64,000 nt of DNA from Sphingomonas lacunae. Lineage in GTDB: Bacteria > Pseudomonadota > Alphaproteobacteria > Sphingomonadales > Sphingomonadaceae. The DNA is taken from positions 1,736,001-1,800,000 of the forward strand of contig NZ_CP053015.1 of NCBI RefSeq assembly GCF_012979535.1, in the 5' to 3' direction. The translations under genes were made by a program, and so were the position numbers. Position 1 is the stretch's first letter. The number at the start of each line of letters is the position of its first letter. The notes under the pieces were generated by a model. The model did not search any database. It had not been told where the DNA came from and worked only from the letters and a program-made list of their open reading frames with translations. Positions 61,840 to 64,000 of this stretch are shown here, piece by piece.

Positions 61840-64000
61840 TCATGCTGCGCGAGCTCCGGCAGATACAGCGACCTCGACGAATTTCGGTGGGGACTTTGGC
61901 GCCTCACTCCGCGGGAATATGGCGATACTGCTGGAGCCAAGTGCCGCCAAAGGCATCCCGGCTGCGGCCAAGGCATAGGGTGAGACGCGATGGCGCGTAC
62001 ACAGGCCACCCGCACCGTCATTGACCAGTGGTGTTTCGAATTCGACGCCGAAATCGCGTTCGGTCGTGCGGGTCACGGTGGCGACAACCAACTGGCCCTT
62101 ACCGAGATCGAGGACCATTTGCTCGCCTTGGGTTACGCCCAGCAACCCTTCGATGCGGGCGCCGACTATCGAAAGGTCGCGGATGATGGCCTCATAGCGA
62201 TGGTCATCATGGATGATGCCTATCCGGCGGAACATGGTGCGCCGTTCGGGCCGAAAGCGATCAGGGCCATTCGGCACGATGCAAAACTCGCCGGCTTCCA
62301 TGCGCTCCACCAGCTCGCTGTTGGGAATGGCCTTTGCATATAGCCACCCTTGCACATATTTCGCACCTTTGGAGCAGACCAACTCCAGCTGGTCGAAGGC
62401 TTCAACCCCTTCGACTGTAGTGTCCATTCCCAGCGCCTCGGCGAGACCGATGATGGCAGCGATGATCTTGATGCTGTTGTGATCTTTGGTGGTGCAACTG
62501 TCGACAAAGCTGCGATCGACCTTAAGCTTGTCAAAAGGTGCTGAACGGAGATAGCTCAGTGACGAAAAGCCAGTACCAAAGTCATCGAGAGCCAAGGACA
62601 CGCCAAGCTGTTTCAGGCGTGAAAAGACGCTGTCGGTCGTCTCACTGTCATTGAGGAAGATGCTTTCCGTCAGCTCAAGCTCAAGGCGTGATGGTTCAAG
62701 ACCGCTTTTTGACAAGGCATCGGCGACAATGTCCACAAACTGGTCGTCAGTGAACTGGACGGCGGAGACGTTGACCGCGACTCGCACTGCACCTGGCCAA
62801 TGTGCCGCCTCTATGCAGGCATAGCGAAGCGCCCATTCACCCAACCGATTGATGAGGTTCGACTCTTCGGCAAGCGGAATGAAGGTTGATGGCGGTATGG
62901 AGCCCCGCTCGGGATGGTCCCACCGCATCAGGGCTTCGCAACCCACAACCACATTGTCGCTGACCCGGACAACCGGCTGATAGTGCAGCGCCAATTCTTC
63001 GTTCTCTAGCGCGTTCCGAAGCTCATCGAGTAACGTCTGGCGATCGGCTGCTTCATCCTTAAGATCATCGGAATAGAAACGGAACTGGCCGCGTCCGCCA
63101 TTCTTTGCGGCATAAAGGGCAAGATCCGCATTGCGCACCAACTCTTCGCGGTCGAGCCCGTCATAGGGTGCAATCGCTACACCGATTGAGGTGCCGATCA
63201 CGGCATGCTTGTCATCAATCGGATAGGGCTGGGAAACGAACTGGACGATTTTGCTGGCCAGTTCACCGAGTGCGCCACGATCTTCGATGTCGGGTAGAAT
63301 GATCTGGAACTCGTCCCCGCCAAGGCGTCCGATTTCGCCCCTTTTGCCAACTATGCTGGCCAGACGCTCGCCGACCATTTTGAGCAGGGTGTCCCCAGCT
63401 GGATGGCCCATGGTATCATTGACCTGTTTGAACCGATCGAGGTCCAGCATGACCAGCGCACAACTGCGCTTTGCTTCCTTAAACGCAGCTAGCGTTGTGT
63501 CGAGCCGGCGGGTCATGCGATGACGGTTCGCCATGCCGGTCAGCGAGTCATATTCAGCCAGAAGACTGTCAGCCAATTGACGTTCATATTCTACCGTGAC
63601 GTCTTTGGCACTACCGCGGAACCCCAGAAATTGACCGTCTGCATCCAGCTTTGGATGCCCGCTGATCAACCACCAAGTCTGGTCCGGCGCACTGCGAGTC
63701 TTGCCGTTTATGAAGCGAACCACAAGGTCTGCGATTTTTTTGTGGGCGGCAAGCTGGAATTTTAGTGGCCGATCCGACTTGGCTGTCGGGTTTTCCGGGT
63801 CAACCTCAAACAGGTCTGACAGCGATTGGCCAAGCAATATGTCAACCGGTTGACCAAGCCGCGTCGCGGCATTTTCAGACATGTATATAAGCCGGCCTTC
63901 GGCGTCAGTTGCCCAGATCCAACCGATCCCGGCCTGTTCAAAATCATCGAGCAGTTCGAGGCGGCGTGCCGCATCGCTCGCTGTCACGACTGCGACCGTA
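61840..64000 (-). CDS. PAS-GGDEF-EAL-PilZ cyclic-di-GMP protein (runs off right edge)
   Basis: The reading frame is open to the edge, and a GTG at 63987 is only one possible start, so the protein may be incomplete. The visible 715 residues carry a PAS domain (about 10-130), a GGDEF diguanylate cyclase domain (about 140-305, intact GRLGGDEFQI), an EAL phosphodiesterase domain (about 310-565, intact EALMRW, ELTES and DDFGTGFSS) and a C-terminal PilZ domain (about 580-665, RPERR and LSIVGARI) that binds cyclic-di-GMP. Both catalytic motifs look intact, so it could make or destroy c-di-GMP, with PilZ as product sensor. No second regulator is visible to say which activity dominates. Confidence 0.93.
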   Translation of the reverse strand, partial: TVAVVTASDAARRLELLDDFEQAGIGWIWATDAEGRLIYMSENAATRLGQPVDILLGQSLSDLFEVDPENPTAKSDRPLKFQLAAHKKIADLVVRFINGKTRSAPDQTWWLISGHPKLDADGQFLGFRGSAKDVTVEYERQLADSLLAEYDSLTGMANRHRMTRRLDTTLAAFKEAKRSCALVMLDLDRFKQVNDTMGHPAGDTLLKMVGERLASIVGKRGEIGRLGGDEFQIILPDIEDRGALGELASKIVQFVSQPYPIDDKHAVIGTSIGVAIAPYDGLDREELVRNADLALYAAKNGGRGQFRFYSDDLKDEAADRQTLLDELRNALENEELALHYQPVVRVSDNVVVGCEALMRWDHPERGSIPPSTFIPLAEESNLINRLGEWALRYACIEAAHWPGAVRVAVNVSAVQFTDDQFVDIVADALSKSGLEPSRLELELTESIFLNDSETTDSVFSRLKQLGVSLALDDFGTGFSSLSYLRSAPFDKLKVDRSFVDSCTTKDHNSIKIIAAIIGLAEALGMDTTVEGVEAFDQLELVCSKGAKYVQGWLYAKAIPNSELVERMEAGEFCIVPNGPDRFRPERRTMFRRIGIIHDDHRYEAIIRDLSIVGARIEGLLGVTQGEQMVLDLGKGQLVVATVTRTTERDFGVEFETPLVNDGAGGLCTRHRVSPYALAAAGMPLAALGSSSIAIFPRSEAPKSPPKFVEVAVSAGARAA

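Overview
The window is 64 kb of GC-rich chromosome with about 69 protein genes packed on both strands. I see no IS element, prophage, CRISPR array, tRNA or rRNA. Gene content points to an alphaproteobacterium of the Sphingomonadales, close to Sphingomonas, Sphingopyxis or Blastomonas. The evidence is the ClpS and DUF2794 genes, an HPr-rel-A cassette, a class I PHA synthase with a Lys/Ala-rich phasin, PstA and PstC with long N-terminal extensions, TTAA-N7-TTAA (CtrA-type) sites, and an ExbB-ExbD-ExbD TonB operon. I cannot fix the genus.

Layout. 0-4.9 kb: central and amino-acid metabolism on the minus strand (glpX, hom) with a few secreted or membrane proteins of unknown role. 5.2-7.8 kb: energy transduction to the outer membrane (tonB, exbB, two exbD). 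7.9-13.6 kb: UDP-glucose dehydrogenase, Cu/Zn superoxide dismutase, an MFS carrier, a small tyrosine phosphatase, an RNA 2',3'-cyclic phosphodiesterase and a BI-1 protein. 13.7-18.4 kb: murA, an isomerase/SDR pair divergent from an HxlR regulator across a perfect palindrome, a TonB-domain protein and clpS. 18.7-22 kb: a lone Flp pilin, and the PHA storage pair phaC and phasin with a palindromic control region. 22-29.5 kb: nadC, RNase T2, a small membrane protein behind a CtrA-type site, an LplT-like carrier, pgsA, oxyR, a serine O-acetyltransferase, DUF2794, and a membrane protein whose leader is predicted to fold over its ribosome binding site.

30.7-39.8 kb is a complete phosphate-starvation block: phoR-pstS-pstC-pstA-pstB-phoU-phoB on the minus strand, facing an OprP-type porin on the plus strand. 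Pho-box repeats stand before pstS and before the porin. 40-42.7 kb is an HPr-rel-A cassette: a small Tat-exported protein, a PqqD-like chaperone, an HprK-like kinase and a nucleotidyltransferase, joined by overlapping stops and starts. This looks like a peptide-modifying system of unknown product.

43-49.7 kb carries gph and the amino-sugar pair glmU and glmS, separated by accessory genes that include a VapBC module with an AT-rich operator. 49.7-55 kb holds a small membrane cluster with an M50-type protease, an SLC13-type carrier, a zinc-ribbon membrane protein and a HAD phosphatase. 55.5-60.4 kb has a luciferase-like flavin oxidoreductase, argD-argF-hslO and a small secreted protein. A CtrA-type site followed by a terminator-ended, gene-free stretch (60.42-60.55 kb) may encode a small RNA. 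The window ends with asd and a PAS-GGDEF-EAL-PilZ protein that runs off the right edge.

The most novel candidates are the structured leader at 29466-29586, the HPr-rel-A cassette, and the two CtrA-linked small units at 23.7 kb and 60.4 kb.
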